From Streptomyces reniochalinae (lineage in GTDB: Bacteria; Actinomycetota; Actinomycetes; Streptomycetales; Streptomycetaceae): a stretch of 64,000 bases of DNA. How positions within the stretch are numbered: the first letter of the stretch is position 1; the number at the start of each line of letters is the position of its first letter. The DNA lies in contig NZ_QOIM01000041.1 in NCBI RefSeq assembly GCF_003323735.1, positions 186,001-250,000 of the forward strand, given 5' to 3'. The notes beneath the pieces are model-generated. The model searched no databases. It saw only the letters and a list, made by a program, of their open reading frames with translations, and was not told where the DNA came from. This document shows, piece by piece, positions 1-8,943 of this stretch. The translations under genes and the position numbers were made by a program.

Positions 1-1432
1 GCTGCTCGGGAGCGGCCTTCGCCTTGAGGCCCGCCGCGGAGGCGGGCGGCTTGGAGGGCTGGAACAGCCAGGTGTCGAAGAGCTCGGCCAGCGGCTCGCC
101 CGACACCTTCTCCGCGTAGGCGACGAAGTCGCCCACGTCCGCGTTGCCGCCCTCGTGCTGCCGGGGCCAGCCCTTGAGGAGGGCGAAGAAGTCCTTGTCC
201 CCGATCTTCTCGCGCAGCGCCTGGAGAGCCATCGCGCCCCGGTCGTAGACCGCCGAGTGGAACTGGTTGTCCGGGCCCGGGTCGCCCGGCTTCACCTTCC
301 AGAAGTCGTCGTCGGCCGGGCGGGAGGCGTAGGCGTAGTCGGCCAGTTCGCGCGCCGTGCCCTCGCCCTGGTCCTCGGACCACAGCCACTGCGCGTAGGC
401 CGCGAAGCCCTCGTTGATCCAGATGTCCTTCCAGCCCTTGAGCGAGACGCTGTCCCCATACCACTGGTGGGCCATCTCGTGGACGACGACGGAGGTGTTG
501 GAGCCGTCGGCGAAGTCGTCGGGGCTGTAGAACGGGCGGGTCTGGGTCTCCAGCGCGTAGGTGGTGTCCGTGTTCGGGACGTACCCGCCCATCGCGTCGA
601 AGGGGTAGGCGCCGAAGTAGCCCTGGAGCCACTCGGTGATCTCGGCGGTCCGCTCGACGCTCGCCCGCGCAGCGCCCGCGTGTTCGCCCAGGTCCTTGCT
701 GTAGGCGTTGATGACGGGCAGTCCCGAGTCCGTCTTCGAGGTGGTGATGTCGAACCTGCCGATGGCCAGCGTGGCCAGGTAGGTGGCCTGCGGGGCGCGG
801 GAGCGCCAGTTCCAGCGCGTCCAGCCGGCCTCGGAGCGCTTCGACTGGAGGGTGCCGTTGCTGAGGGCCTGGGTGCCGTCGGGCACGGCGACGCTCACGT
901 CGTAGCTCGCCTTGTCCGAGGGGTGGTCGTTGCTGGGGAACCACCACCAGGCGGCTTCCGGCTCGTTGGCGGCCACGCCGCCGTCCTCGGTGCGCAGCCA
1001 CGAGGTGAAGCCGTTCACCTCGACCTTCGAGGGGGTGCCGGAGTAGCGGACCACGACGGTGGCCTTCTCCCCCTTGGCCAGCGGCTCGGCGGGGGTGATC
1101 CGCAGTTCGTGCGCGCCCGAGGTGGCGAAGCGCGCCTTCTTTCCGTCCACCCGCACCTCGCTGACGTCCAGCGCGAAGTCCAGGTTGAAGCGCGACAGGT
1201 CCTGCTCGGCGGTGGCCAGCAGGGTCGCCGTGCCGTTCAGCTCGTCCGTCTTCGGCTGGTACGTGAGCCGAAGGTCGTAGTGGGAGACGTCGTAGCCGCC
1301 GTTCCCGTAGTCCGGGTAGTAGGGGTCGCCCACGCCCGGGGCTCCCGGGGACGGTTCGGCCGCCGAGGCCGGGACCGCGAGCAGCAGCGAGGCCGCCACC
1401 ATGGCACCCGGGACGATCAGTCTGTGACGCAC
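1..1432 (-). CDS. Secreted M1-family zinc metallopeptidase (C-terminus beyond window)
   Basis: Membrane-alanyl-aminopeptidase-type (gluzincin) peptidase, probably acting outside the cell on peptides. The reading frame runs from a GTG at 1432, which has GGAGGAC just upstream, and stays open to base 1, so the end of the protein is missing. The first ~25 residues form a signal peptide (basic start, hydrophobic stretch, ASAAE cleavage region). An N-terminal beta domain is followed by the zinc site VVHEMAHQWYGD (HExxH), and the third ligand Glu lies ~18 residues on in NEGFAAYAQW. A GGYVPN sequence sits where the family has its GAMEN-like exopeptidase loop, so that loop is atypical and a strict aminopeptidase call is less sure than the M1 fold. 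It is divergent from the M14 peptidase, with a 203-bp shared upstream region. Confidence 0.9.
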   Translation of the reverse strand, partial: MRHRLIVPGAMVAASLLLAVPASAAEPSPGAPGVGDPYYPDYGNGGYDVSHYDLRLTYQPKTDELNGTATLLATAEQDLSRFNLDFALDVSEVRVDGKKARFATSGAHELRITPAEPLAKGEKATVVVRYSGTPSKVEVNGFTSWLRTEDGGVAANEPEAAWWWFPSNDHPSDKASYDVSVAVPDGTQALSNGTLQSKRSEAGWTRWNWRSRAPQATYLATLAIGRFDITTSKTDSGLPVINAYSKDLGEHAGAARASVERTAEITEWLQGYFGAYPFDAMGGYVPNTDTTYALETQTRPFYSPDDFADGSNTSVVVHEMAHQWYGDSVSLKGWKDIWINEGFAAYAQWLWSEDQGEGTARELADYAYASRPADDDFWKVKPGDPGPDNQFHSAVYDRGAMALQALREKIGDKDFFALLKGWPRQHEGGNADVGDFVAYAEKVSGEPLAELFDTWLFQPSKPPASAAGLKAKAAPEQ

Positions 1433-1635
1433 GAGTCCTCCAGCTCTTCCGTCAACCTTGCGGCGCCACCATCGGGTTCACATCCCGCCCCTGTGGCGCG
1501 CGGGGTGTCGCTTCGTCCGAAGGGTATGTACTCACGTGGCACACCGCATGTCCACAGCAACTACCGTCATGTGAGCGTCATCCGGCCGACACACGCCCCC
1601 TTCTGCACACGCGTGGACCCGGTTACCTTCCCGGC

Positions 1636-2970
1636 ATGGTGATTCGTGCGCGGCTCGGCCGCTCCCGGTGGAAGACCGCCGCCCTGACCTCGGCGGCGCT
1701 CCTCGTCCCCCTGCTCGCCACCACCGCACAGGCCGCCGGCCGAGACGGCTCCGCCGCACCCCGTACCGGCTTCGAACGCACCCACGGCCAGCGCTGGACG
1801 ACGCAGCCCGAGGAGGAGAAGTTCCTGCGCGCCGTCGACGCCGCGGGCCGCCGCGTCAGCCTCGACACCATCGGCCGCACCGAGCAGGGAAGGCCGCTGC
1901 GGCTGGCCCGCATCGGCGCCCCCTCGCCCGAGGGCCCCGCGAAGGTCAGGCGCGGCAACTCCCTGCTGCTGATCTGCTCCCAGCACGGGAACGAGCCGGC
2001 GGGCCGCGAGGCGTGTCTGAGCACCATCCGCGACCTCGCCTTCGCCAAGGACCGCGCCACCCGGCGTTTCCTGTCCCGTACGACGGTGCTGGTCGTGCCC
2101 ACCGCCAACCCGGACGGGCGGGCCGCCGACACGCGCGGCAACTCCGACGGCGTGGACATCAACCGCGACCACCTCGCGCTGGAGACCGCGGAGGCCCGCG
2201 CGATGGCCGCCGTGATGCGCGACTACCGGCCCGACACCGTCTACGACCTGCACGAGTACGGCGCCCACGAGCCGTACTACGTGAAGGATTTGCTCGCACT
2301 GTGGCCCCGCAACCTGAACACCGCGAAGGGCGTGCACAAGGAGTCCGTGACGCTTTCGGAGAAGTACGCGCGCCCGTCGGCCGAGGACAGCGGCCACAGC
2401 ACCGGCATCTACGGCATCTGGACGGACCCGGAGACGGGTGACCCCGTCGAACAGGTCGCGGGCGACGGGCAAGAACGCATCCTGCGCAACACCGTCGGCG
2501 TCAAGGGCGCGGTCGGGCTGCTCGCCGAGACCCGCATCGAACCGCTCACCGACGCCGACAAGGGCGACGAGGCGCGCAACAACCGGCGCCGTGTCGGCTC
2601 GCACCTGGCCGCTCTCCAGGGCGCGTTCGACTTCGCCGGCGAGCGCCGCGCCCGCATCGAGAAGGCGACCGGGGCCGCGCGCGAGGCGGGCTGGGCCGAC
2701 CGCGGCCCGGTGTACCTCGGCGGCGCCGACAACGAGCAGCCCACCGACGAGCAGGTGCTGGACGATCCGCCCTGCGGCTACCGGCTGACCGCCGCGCAGT
2801 TCAAGGACGTCGAACCGGTGCTCGACCTGCACGGGGTGCGCGCCGAGCCCCGCGCGGGCGGCGTCCTCGTGCCGCTGCGCCAGTCGCAGCGCGCCCTGGT
2901 CCCGCTGCTGCTGGACGCGCGTGCCGAGTACGCGCTGACGGCGGGGGCGCCGGTACGCGGCTGCCGCTGA
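1636..2970 (+). CDS. Secreted M14-family zinc carboxypeptidase
   Basis: Zinc-dependent peptidase of the carboxypeptidase A/succinylglutamate desuccinylase superfamily, 444 residues. Residues 1-33 look like a signal peptide (Arg-rich start, hydrophobic core, AQAAG). Zinc ligands are visible as the HGNE pair in SQHGNEPAGRE (about residues 116-126) and a later His in YDLHEYG. PTANPDGR and DINRDH are the usual substrate-pocket motifs, and LLAETR carries the likely catalytic Glu. There is no clear ribosome-binding site in front of the ATG, and the start could be leaderless because TTACCTT lies only a few bases upstream. The neighbouring divergent gene is also an exported peptidase, suggesting a small extracellular proteolysis unit. 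The final substrate cannot be told from sequence. Confidence 0.88.
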   Translation: MVIRARLGRSRWKTAALTSAALLVPLLATTAQAAGRDGSAAPRTGFERTHGQRWTTQPEEEKFLRAVDAAGRRVSLDTIGRTEQGRPLRLARIGAPSPEGPAKVRRGNSLLLICSQHGNEPAGREACLSTIRDLAFAKDRATRRFLSRTTVLVVPTANPDGRAADTRGNSDGVDINRDHLALETAEARAMAAVMRDYRPDTVYDLHEYGAHEPYYVKDLLALWPRNLNTAKGVHKESVTLSEKYARPSAEDSGHSTGIYGIWTDPETGDPVEQVAGDGQERILRNTVGVKGAVGLLAETRIEPLTDADKGDEARNNRRRVGSHLAALQGAFDFAGERRARIEKATGAAREAGWADRGPVYLGGADNEQPTDEQVLDDPPCGYRLTAAQFKDVEPVLDLHGVRAEPRAGGVLVPLRQSQRALVPLLLDARAEYALTAGAPVRGCR

Positions 2971-2989
2971 GTACGGACGGCCGGCCGGC

Positions 2990-3024
2990 GTGGGCCCGGC
3001 TCACCCTCCGGTGGCCGGGCCCAC
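2990..3024. terminator. Bidirectional hairpin between convergent genes
   Basis: GTGGGCCCGGC (2990-3000) pairs perfectly with GCCGGGCCCAC (3014-3024), giving an 11-bp GC stem with a 13-nt loop. The right arm lies inside the last codons of the minus-strand oxidase, so the hairpin could stop transcription of both convergent genes. There is no U-tract, as is common in Streptomyces. Confidence 0.6.
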
Positions 3025-3954
3025 CAGCCGCGCCGCGTCCACGGCGCAGCCCCACGAGACGGTGACGCCCGCCCCGCCGTGCCCGTAGTTGTGCACACAC
3101 AGCGACTCCCCGCCCCGCCCGTCGCTCAGCAGCTCGCTCTCCAGCCGGACGCCGGGCCGGGAAGGGCGCAGTCCGACCCGGTGCGCGCGCACCTTCGCGT
3201 CGGCCACCTCGGGCCGTACCGCGGCGCAGCGCCGCACGATCGCCTCGGCGGTCGCCATGTCAGGGTCCCGCTCCTCGGCGTCCTCGTGCGCCGTGCCGCC
3301 GAGGATCAGCCCGTAGGGCTGGGGCAGCAGGTAGGTGGTCTCGCTCGCCCCGCTGCCGGCGTCCACGTACCACTCCTCGACGCCCGGGTTCTCCACGACG
3401 AGGATCTGTCCCCGCACGGCACGCATCGCGGGGTCTGGCACGAGTTCGCGGGCGCCGAGCCCGCTGCAGTTCACGACGACGGGTGCCGCGGCCGCCGCCT
3501 CGTGCAGGGAGCGCGCGGCGCGCCGCTCGACCCGTCCGTGCGCGGCCTCGAACCGGCCCGCCAGGTACGGGAGATAGGTCTCCATGTCGACAAGTGGGGC
3601 GCGTGGTGGAGTCCCGGTGAGCGCCGTCCACGCGGCGGGCGGCGCGCTGCCCGCCATCCGCCCCCGCAGCAGCCGCACCCCGGTGCTCCGCGGCTGCTCG
3701 GCAAGCCACGAGAAGTGCCGGAACGAGCGCACCGACCAGTCCAGCGCCTGGGCCGCGGGCTCGATCCGGTAGGGCCACACCAGGCCCCCGGCGACCGCCG
3801 AGGTCGTCTCCGCCTGATCCTCGGGGCTCCACAGCCGCACGTCCATCCCGCGCTCGGCCAGCACCACGGCCGTCGTCAGCCCGATGACCCCGCCGCCTAT
3901 GACGACGGCGTCCGGCCTGCCGCGACCGCCGTCGCCCGCTGTCACATCGACCAT
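3001..3954 (-). CDS. FAD-dependent D-amino-acid oxidase-like protein
   Basis: DAO/GlpO-type flavoenzyme of 317 residues, expected to oxidise a D-amino acid or related amine to the imino/keto acid with H2O2. The N-terminal dinucleotide-binding motif VVIGGGVIGLTTAV begins near residue 17, followed by an acidic/RLW segment. The C-terminal NYGHGGAGVTVSWG matches the conserved D-amino-acid oxidase signature that closes over FAD. The length is close to eukaryotic and actinomycete DAO (~320 aa). Glycine oxidase or another DAO-family amine oxidase is the main alternative. It is convergent with the M14 gene. The next minus-strand gene (GlxA-like regulator) ends 38 bp upstream of its start, so the two may be co-transcribed. 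Confidence 0.85.
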   Translation of the reverse strand: MVDVTAGDGGRGRPDAVVIGGGVIGLTTAVVLAERGMDVRLWSPEDQAETTSAVAGGLVWPYRIEPAAQALDWSVRSFRHFSWLAEQPRSTGVRLLRGRMAGSAPPAAWTALTGTPPRAPLVDMETYLPYLAGRFEAAHGRVERRAARSLHEAAAAAPVVVNCSGLGARELVPDPAMRAVRGQILVVENPGVEEWYVDAGSGASETTYLLPQPYGLILGGTAHEDAEERDPDMATAEAIVRRCAAVRPEVADAKVRAHRVGLRPSRPGVRLESELLSDGRGGESLCVHNYGHGGAGVTVSWGCAVDAARLVGPATGG

Positions 3955-3991
3955 GTCCGGACACTACGGCACCCCGCCGCCCTCCGGCACG

Positions 3992-4927
3992 TCAGCCGAA
4001 GGAGCGGCGGTAGGTCCGGGGGCTGACGCCTGTGGTGCGTTTGAAGCGGTCGCGGAACGCGGTGGCCGAGCCGAAGCCGACCTGTGCCGCGATGCGCTCC
4101 ACGGAGTGCGCCGTGGCCTCCAGCAGGTGCTGGGCCTGGCGGATGCGGGCGCGGTGGAGCCACTGGAGCGGGGTGGTGCCGGTCTGTTCGCGGAAGCGGC
4201 GGATCAGGGTGCGGGTGCTGGTCCCGGCCTGTGCGGCGATGTCGGCGAGCGTGAGCGCGCGCCCCAGGTCGGCCCGCAACCAGGCGAGCAGGGGTTCGAG
4301 CGTGGAGCCCTGGGGTGCGGGGTCGTGGTCGTGGACGATGAACTGGGACTGGCCGCCCTCGCGTTCGAGCGGCATCACCGACAGCCGGGCCGCGTCGGCG
4401 GCGACGGCCGAGCCGTAGTCGCGGCGGATCATGTGCAGGCACAGGTCCAGGCCCGCGGCGGCCCCCGCGGAGGTGAGGAACTGGCCGTTGTCCACGTACA
4501 GGACGTCCGGGTCGACCTCGACGCGCGGGTAGGTCGCGGCCAGCAGGCCGGCCGCCCTCCAGTGGGTGGTGGCCCGCAGGCCGTCGAGCAGCCCCGTGGC
4601 GGCCAGGTGGAAGGTGCCCGCGCAGATGGAGGCGAGGCGCGTGCCGTCCGCGGCCGCCGCCCGCAGGGCGTCGCGCACCTCGGGTGCGAGCGGCGCGGGC
4701 GCGGCGGTGCCGGGCACGATGACCGTGTCCGCGTCCGCGAGCGCCTCCAGTCCCCAGGGCGCGCGCAGCGCGAAGGCCCCGGCGTCGACCTCCCGACGCG
4801 CGGCGCACACCCGGACCCGGTAGCCGGGGCGCCCGTCCGGGAGGCGGGTGCGGGTGAAGACCTCGATCGGGGTGGACAGGTCGAACGGGATCACCTGGTC
4901 CAGCGCGAGAACGGCGACGGTGTGCAT
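3992..4927 (-). CDS. GlxA-type transcriptional regulator (DJ-1/PfpI + AraC HTH)
   Basis: 311-residue DNA-binding regulator. Residues ~1-170 are a class-I glutamine-amidotransferase-like (DJ-1/PfpI) ligand domain, with the nucleophile-elbow-like SICAGTFHLA and TTHWRA motifs of GlxA/FtrA regulators. Residues ~215-311 are an AraC/XylS double helix-turn-helix (SVERIAAQVGFGSATAFRDR, then TGVSPRTYR). The frame is open further upstream to 5257, but the DJ-1 domain begins at MHTVAVLALDQV, so the ATG at 4927 is chosen. It is divergent from a small membrane protein. Members often control amino-acid or amine catabolism, which would fit the D-amino-acid oxidase just downstream; that link is inference. 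Confidence 0.88.
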   Translation of the reverse strand: MHTVAVLALDQVIPFDLSTPIEVFTRTRLPDGRPGYRVRVCAARREVDAGAFALRAPWGLEALADADTVIVPGTAAPAPLAPEVRDALRAAAADGTRLASICAGTFHLAATGLLDGLRATTHWRAAGLLAATYPRVEVDPDVLYVDNGQFLTSAGAAAGLDLCLHMIRRDYGSAVAADAARLSVMPLEREGGQSQFIVHDHDPAPQGSTLEPLLAWLRADLGRALTLADIAAQAGTSTRTLIRRFREQTGTTPLQWLHRARIRQAQHLLEATAHSVERIAAQVGFGSATAFRDRFKRTTGVSPRTYRRSFG

Positions 4928-5190
4928 GGCGGGAACATACCGCCCCGCGGGACACCGGCACCGGGCTCGGTCCGCGGTGCTCACCCCGGCACACCGGCCA
5001 TGGAGCGCCGCTCGGGGCCTTGGCACCATCCCGTTGGAAGGTGTCACTCGTGCCACTGGGAGAGCGGGGGACCGCCGCTTAGGTTCGAGGCGCGTCCCGG
5101 CACAGGCCGGACGTCCCCGTATCCGTGCCGGAGGGCCTCCCCTCCCGCACACGTCATGCCCGCACCGCACCCCGAGAGGGCCGCACAGTG

Positions 5191-5619
5191 ATGAGCTACC
5201 TCGCGCCGATCGTCGTCGGCGTCCTCTACGTCCTGGCGATGTCGCTGATCCGCGCACCGCACCGCCGCCCGTTCAACGCGATCATGGTGGCCGGAGCGGG
5301 AGCCGCCTACATCAGCGGCGGGGGATTCGGCGTCTGGGAGTTCCCCGCCGTCGCCGCCCTCACCTACGTCGCCTACCGCGGGCTGGAGTCCTGGACCTGG
5401 ATCGGCGTCGCCTGGCTGATGCACACCGCCTGGGACCTGCTCCACCACGTCAAGGGGAACCCGATCATCCCCTTCTCCCACGACTCCTCCCTCGGCTGCG
5501 CCCTCTGCGACCCCGTCATCGCCCTGTGGTGCCTGCGCGGCGGCCCCTCGCTGATCACCCTCGTCCGCGAGCGCGCGGCACGCGGCGGCACGGCCGGCGA
5601 GGCGGCGCCGCGCACGTGA
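5191..5619 (+). CDS. DUF6010-like small membrane protein
   Basis: 142-residue protein with about four hydrophobic segments. It resembles the DUF6010 family by its conserved WLMHTAWDLLHH stretch and the later cysteine pair CALCDP. No biochemical role is known to me. The ATG at 5191 is preceded by GAGAGGG at 5174-5180; a GTG at 5188 is equally possible and adds one residue. It is divergent from the GlxA-type regulator, whose start lies 263 bp away, so that regulator may control it. It is convergent with the debranching-like gene, with 10 bp between the stops. Confidence 0.7.
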   Translation: MSYLAPIVVGVLYVLAMSLIRAPHRRPFNAIMVAGAGAAYISGGGFGVWEFPAVAALTYVAYRGLESWTWIGVAWLMHTAWDLLHHVKGNPIIPFSHDSSLGCALCDPVIALWCLRGGPSLITLVRERAARGGTAGEAAPRT

Positions 5620-5629
5620 GCGAGCCGGC

Positions 5630-6634
5630 TCAGCACCGCGCCGGGTCGCCGTCCAGCGCGGTCAGCAGGGCCAGCGGGGTGGCGGCCGCCCAGGCCTGGG
5701 GGGAGCAGGCGTGCGGGTACGGCACCGGGCCCTGAGGGTCGGCGCGGGGGTAGCCGGCGAGCACCTCGGGCAGCCGGTAGCCGTGCCGGGCGGCCGCGTC
5801 CAGCAGGCCGCCGGTGAGTCGGCGGAGCTCCTCGCGCAGTCCGTAGCGGGCCAGGCCCAGGGCGATCAGGGCGTTGTCCTGGGGCCAGACGCTGCCGCGG
5901 TGGTAGGAGAGCGGATGGTAGGGCGTCTGTCCCGCCGCGAGCGTACGGACGCCCCAGCCGGAGAAGAAGTCCGGCTCCATCAGCCTGCGCCCCACCGTCC
6001 GTCCCCGCCCCTGTTCGAGGATGCCGGACCACAGCAACCGCCGCGCCGTACCTGAGCCCCCACCGGTCGCGTCGGCCCCGTCTGTCCCGTCCGGCCCGTG
6101 CACCGTGAGAGGGGCGGGATCCGCCGTCACGACCGTGCGTGCGTGCCAGTCCGCGCCACGCAGGTAGCGGAACTCGACGCCGTCGGTGCGGCGGTCGCTG
6201 CCGGGCGCGGCTCCCGGCTTGGTGAACACGCGGTGCTGTGCGCGCAGTTCCATCTGGTCGGCGAAGTCGGCGTCGGCCGTCAGCGTGAGGCGTACGGTCG
6301 CCGCCGCACCCTCGTTGCCGACGACGCGCAGCAGCTCCGTCAGCGCGCCGTCGGCGACGGCCTGTTCGCGGAAGACGGTGCAGGCCGGGGGCGCCTCACG
6401 GGTACCGCGCGGGGTCAGCACGGCGCAGCCGCCACCGTCGCCCGCGTCCCCGGGCACCAGCACGACGGGTGCCGCACCGTCCAGCGTCAGCTCCCAGCGG
6501 CTCAGATGGCGGGCGTCGCGGCGGAACAGCCCGTGCGGCACGGTGGCCGCCGGCGCTTCGGCGATGTCGCCTGAGGGGGTCAGCACCGCGAACGTGCCGT
6601 CGTGCACGAGCATCCGGTGCTCGGTCGCCGTCAT
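5630..6634 (-). CDS. Glycogen-debranching-type protein with internal deletion
   Basis: 334 residues where this family normally has about 650-720. Residues ~1-190 match the N-terminal beta domain of bacterial glycogen-debranching-like proteins (HGLFRRDARHLSRWELTLDG). Residues ~210-334 match only the end of the (alpha/alpha)6 catalytic barrel (DFFSGWGVRTLA, SYHRGSVWPQDNALI, ACSPQAWAAA). The join is in frame at the Gly/Ala-rich linker near residue 205, immediately before LLWSGIL, so most of the barrel and its catalytic acids are gone. The ATG at 6634 begins 4 bp after the stop of the upstream glycosidase gene. It is probably catalytically dead although the frame is open. An independent short family is possible but less likely. 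Confidence 0.7.
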   Translation of the reverse strand: MTATEHRMLVHDGTFAVLTPSGDIAEAPAATVPHGLFRRDARHLSRWELTLDGAAPVVLVPGDAGDGGGCAVLTPRGTREAPPACTVFREQAVADGALTELLRVVGNEGAAATVRLTLTADADFADQMELRAQHRVFTKPGAAPGSDRRTDGVEFRYLRGADWHARTVVTADPAPLTVHGPDGTDGADATGGGSGTARRLLWSGILEQGRGRTVGRRLMEPDFFSGWGVRTLAAGQTPYHPLSYHRGSVWPQDNALIALGLARYGLREELRRLTGGLLDAAARHGYRLPEVLAGYPRADPQGPVPYPHACSPQAWAAATPLALLTALDGDPARC

Positions 6635-6638
6635 CGGG

Positions 6639-8084
6639 TCACGAGTCCTTCCTCGGAGCGGGCACGGGCGCCGGATCCTGGCGGGCCCGCCGTGCGAGCA
6701 GGTCGAGAGCGAGCGCTGCCGTCCAGCTGAAGTCACGGGTGCCGCGGCCCGCACCGGTGTAGGGGTCGACGTACTCGGCGAAGTGGCTGTCCTCCGCCGC
6801 CCGCAGAATCTCCCCCGCCAACGCGTCGGCCCGCTCACCGGCACCGTGGAGCCGGAGCCCGCGCTCCAGCAGCCAGTTGACGTTGAACCAGGCGGGCCCG
6901 CGCCAGTAGCGGTGCGGGTCGAAGGCCGCGCCCCGCAGGTCGTAGCTGGGCAGCAGCCGCACCGTCGTGCCCAGGCCGAAGTGGGCGCCCCGTACGGTCT
7001 CCAGCAGCGCCCCGGCCACCGCCGGCGGCAGGTCGGGTGCGAGCAGGGGGAGCAGCCCGGCCGCGCTCCTGGCCCGCACCAGCCGCCCGGTGACCGGCCC
7101 CGCGCCGTCCGCGCGAAGGTCCCGGCTGAGGAACTGTCCCGCCTCGCGCGACCAGAGCCGCGCCACGAGGGCGTCCGTCAGCGCGGCGGCCCGCTCCCGG
7201 TGGACGTCCGGCTCACCGCCGAGCGCCTGGGTGATCCGGGCGAGGGCGTGCTCGGAGGCGGCGAACAGCGCGTTGAACCCCGGGTCCTCGACGGCGAACG
7301 GGTGCGCGGCGGCGGCGTCGCGGTAGCCGTGGTCGCGGTACTCGGCGGCCAGCCGCACGTACCGTCCGTAGTCCAGGTCGGTGGGCCGGTCGGCGGCCGC
7401 CCCGTGCACCAGGTCGGCACGGCGGAAGGAGTCCGCCGCCGCGGGCTCGATCCGGGCCAGCGGACCGTCCCAGCACGGGCTGTTGTCCATGCCCGGCTCC
7501 CACGGGTGCACCACGGCCGCCAGACCGCCGCCGCCCAGGTCGCGCCGGTCGGCCAGATACCGGTGCCAGGCCACCAGGCGCGGGTGGACCCGGGCGAGGA
7601 AGCCGCGCCGGGCCGACGCCTCGGGGTCGGCCCTGTGTACCAGCCACGCCGCCAGCGCGTGCACCGGCGGCTGCACGATCCCGGACGTCTCCAGCGCCCG
7701 GGGCGCACCGGCCGCCGCTCCCGCCGTCGAGGAGCGCCAGAAGTCCGGGCTGGGGAAGTAGGCGCCCAGCGGCACCGCACGGTTGAAGACGATGTGCGGG
7801 ATCCGCCCGTCTCCCCACTGCGCGCCCAGCAGCGTCTCCAGCTCGCGCTGCGCCCGCAGCGGCGAGAGGTGACGCAGTCCGATCGCGATGAACGCCGAAT
7901 TCCAGCTCCACTGGTGCGGATACAGCCCGTGGGAGGGCACCGTCGAGTGGCCCGTCCAGTTGCCGATCAGTACCCGGCAGGCGCTGCGCCGCAGCGGCGG
8001 GGCCGCCTGCCCGAACGCCCGCGCGGGAGCGGGCGGCGGCGCCGGAGCCGGATCCCGGTCCACCGCCACGGCCGGAGACGTCAT
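6639..8084 (-). CDS. MGH1/GH63-like (alpha/alpha)6-barrel glycoside hydrolase
   Basis: 481-residue protein resembling the mannosylglycerate-hydrolase/GH63/GH37 clan of inverting glycosidases. Diagnostic patches run along the barrel: HQWSWNSAFIAIGLRHL near residue 60, GDGRIPHIVFN, GMDNSPCWDGPL (a likely catalytic Asp region), and YWRGPAWFNVNWLLERGL near the C-terminus. No signal peptide is seen, so action is probably cytoplasmic on an oligosaccharide or glycoside. The start is the ATG at 8084, whose last bases form an ATGA overlap with the stop of the upstream isomerase gene, indicating translational coupling. A longer open frame to 8234 exists but is Pro/Arg-rich shadow. It is co-transcribed with the debranching-type gene. 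Confidence 0.8.
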   Translation of the reverse strand: MTSPAVAVDRDPAPAPPPAPARAFGQAAPPLRRSACRVLIGNWTGHSTVPSHGLYPHQWSWNSAFIAIGLRHLSPLRAQRELETLLGAQWGDGRIPHIVFNRAVPLGAYFPSPDFWRSSTAGAAAGAPRALETSGIVQPPVHALAAWLVHRADPEASARRGFLARVHPRLVAWHRYLADRRDLGGGGLAAVVHPWEPGMDNSPCWDGPLARIEPAAADSFRRADLVHGAAADRPTDLDYGRYVRLAAEYRDHGYRDAAAAHPFAVEDPGFNALFAASEHALARITQALGGEPDVHRERAAALTDALVARLWSREAGQFLSRDLRADGAGPVTGRLVRARSAAGLLPLLAPDLPPAVAGALLETVRGAHFGLGTTVRLLPSYDLRGAAFDPHRYWRGPAWFNVNWLLERGLRLHGAGERADALAGEILRAAEDSHFAEYVDPYTGAGRGTRDFSWTAALALDLLARRARQDPAPVPAPRKDS

Positions 8085-8911
8085 CGGCCGGCCCCGCTCG
8101 GTGCGGCGCCGCTCATCCGGGCCAGGAACGGCGGTACGGAGCGCACGGCCTCCGCCGGGTCGAGGTGCGGGGTCAGCCGGCACTCGAGCGCCAGGTGCCC
8201 CCGGTAACCCGCGCTCTCCAGCGCGCCGAGCCACGCCGCCCAGTCCAGATGCCCCGCGCCCGGCTGGAACCTGTTGGAGTCGCTGACCTGGGCGTGCCCG
8301 ATGTAGGGGGCCGCCGCCAGGATCGCGGCCGGCGGGTCGGCCTCCTCAATGTTCATGTGGTAGCTGTCGATACCGACGCGCACCGAGTCGAGCCCCACGG
8401 CACCGATCAACTCGACGGCCTGCTCCAGCCTGTTGACCATGTGGTCCTCGTACCGGTTCAGCGGCTCCAGGAAGAGCGTGACCCCCTCGGCGCGGGCGTG
8501 CTCGCCCAGCTCCGTCAGCCCGGACAGCAGGACCTCGCGCTCCTCCTCCTCGCCGCGCGGCGGGGTGAACGGCGGCAGCCTGCGGGAGAACATGCCGTAG
8601 GAGGCCGGGGTCTGCGCCCCCGCGCCGCCGAGTTCGGCGATGACGGACAGCTGCGACTTCATCTGGGCGAGGGCGTCCCGGCGCCGGTCTCGGTCGAAGG
8701 CGGCGAAGAAGTGCGGCATGTCGACGCAGACCGTCGGCATGGGAACGCCGTCCGCCTGGGCCTTGCGCAGCGCGGGCAGGCGCTCGCGGAAGTGGAAGTC
8801 GCCCTTTCCCCGGAGTTCGATGCCGTCGTAGCCGGCCGCTGCGGCGAACTCCCACTTCTCCTGGAGGGTTGCGCCGGGGAGAAGCTGCTCCTGGCAGGCG
8901 GTGCGGAACAT
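8081..8911 (-). CDS. Sugar phosphate isomerase/epimerase (AP endonuclease-2 fold TIM barrel)
   Basis: 276-residue TIM-barrel protein of the xylose-isomerase-like/IolE-Hyi family. Visible features are GYDGIELRGKGDF near the N-terminus, FLEPLNRYEDHM (metal-ligand Glu), VRVGIDSYHMNIEE (Asp/His ligands), IGHAQVSDSNRFQPG and HLALECRL (last ligand Glu). The family isomerises or epimerises keto sugars or sugar acids with a divalent metal. The start ATG at 8911 has TTTCGTTC-poor context but matches the family N-terminus. It is the first intact gene of a minus-strand set (isomerase, glycosidase, debranching-like), and an alcohol dehydrogenase stub lies just upstream. The exact sugar is unknown. Confidence 0.82.
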   Translation of the reverse strand: MFRTACQEQLLPGATLQEKWEFAAAAGYDGIELRGKGDFHFRERLPALRKAQADGVPMPTVCVDMPHFFAAFDRDRRRDALAQMKSQLSVIAELGGAGAQTPASYGMFSRRLPPFTPPRGEEEEREVLLSGLTELGEHARAEGVTLFLEPLNRYEDHMVNRLEQAVELIGAVGLDSVRVGIDSYHMNIEEADPPAAILAAAPYIGHAQVSDSNRFQPGAGHLDWAAWLGALESAGYRGHLALECRLTPHLDPAEAVRSVPPFLARMSGAAPSGAGR

Positions 8912-8943
8912 CTGTGGCCTTTCGTGGTGGGTGGCGGGCGGGG

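Noticed and set aside
155..1642. 495-codon plus-strand frame at the left edge
   Set aside because: It mirrors the M1 peptidase on the other strand, which has the HExxH zinc motif and signal peptide.
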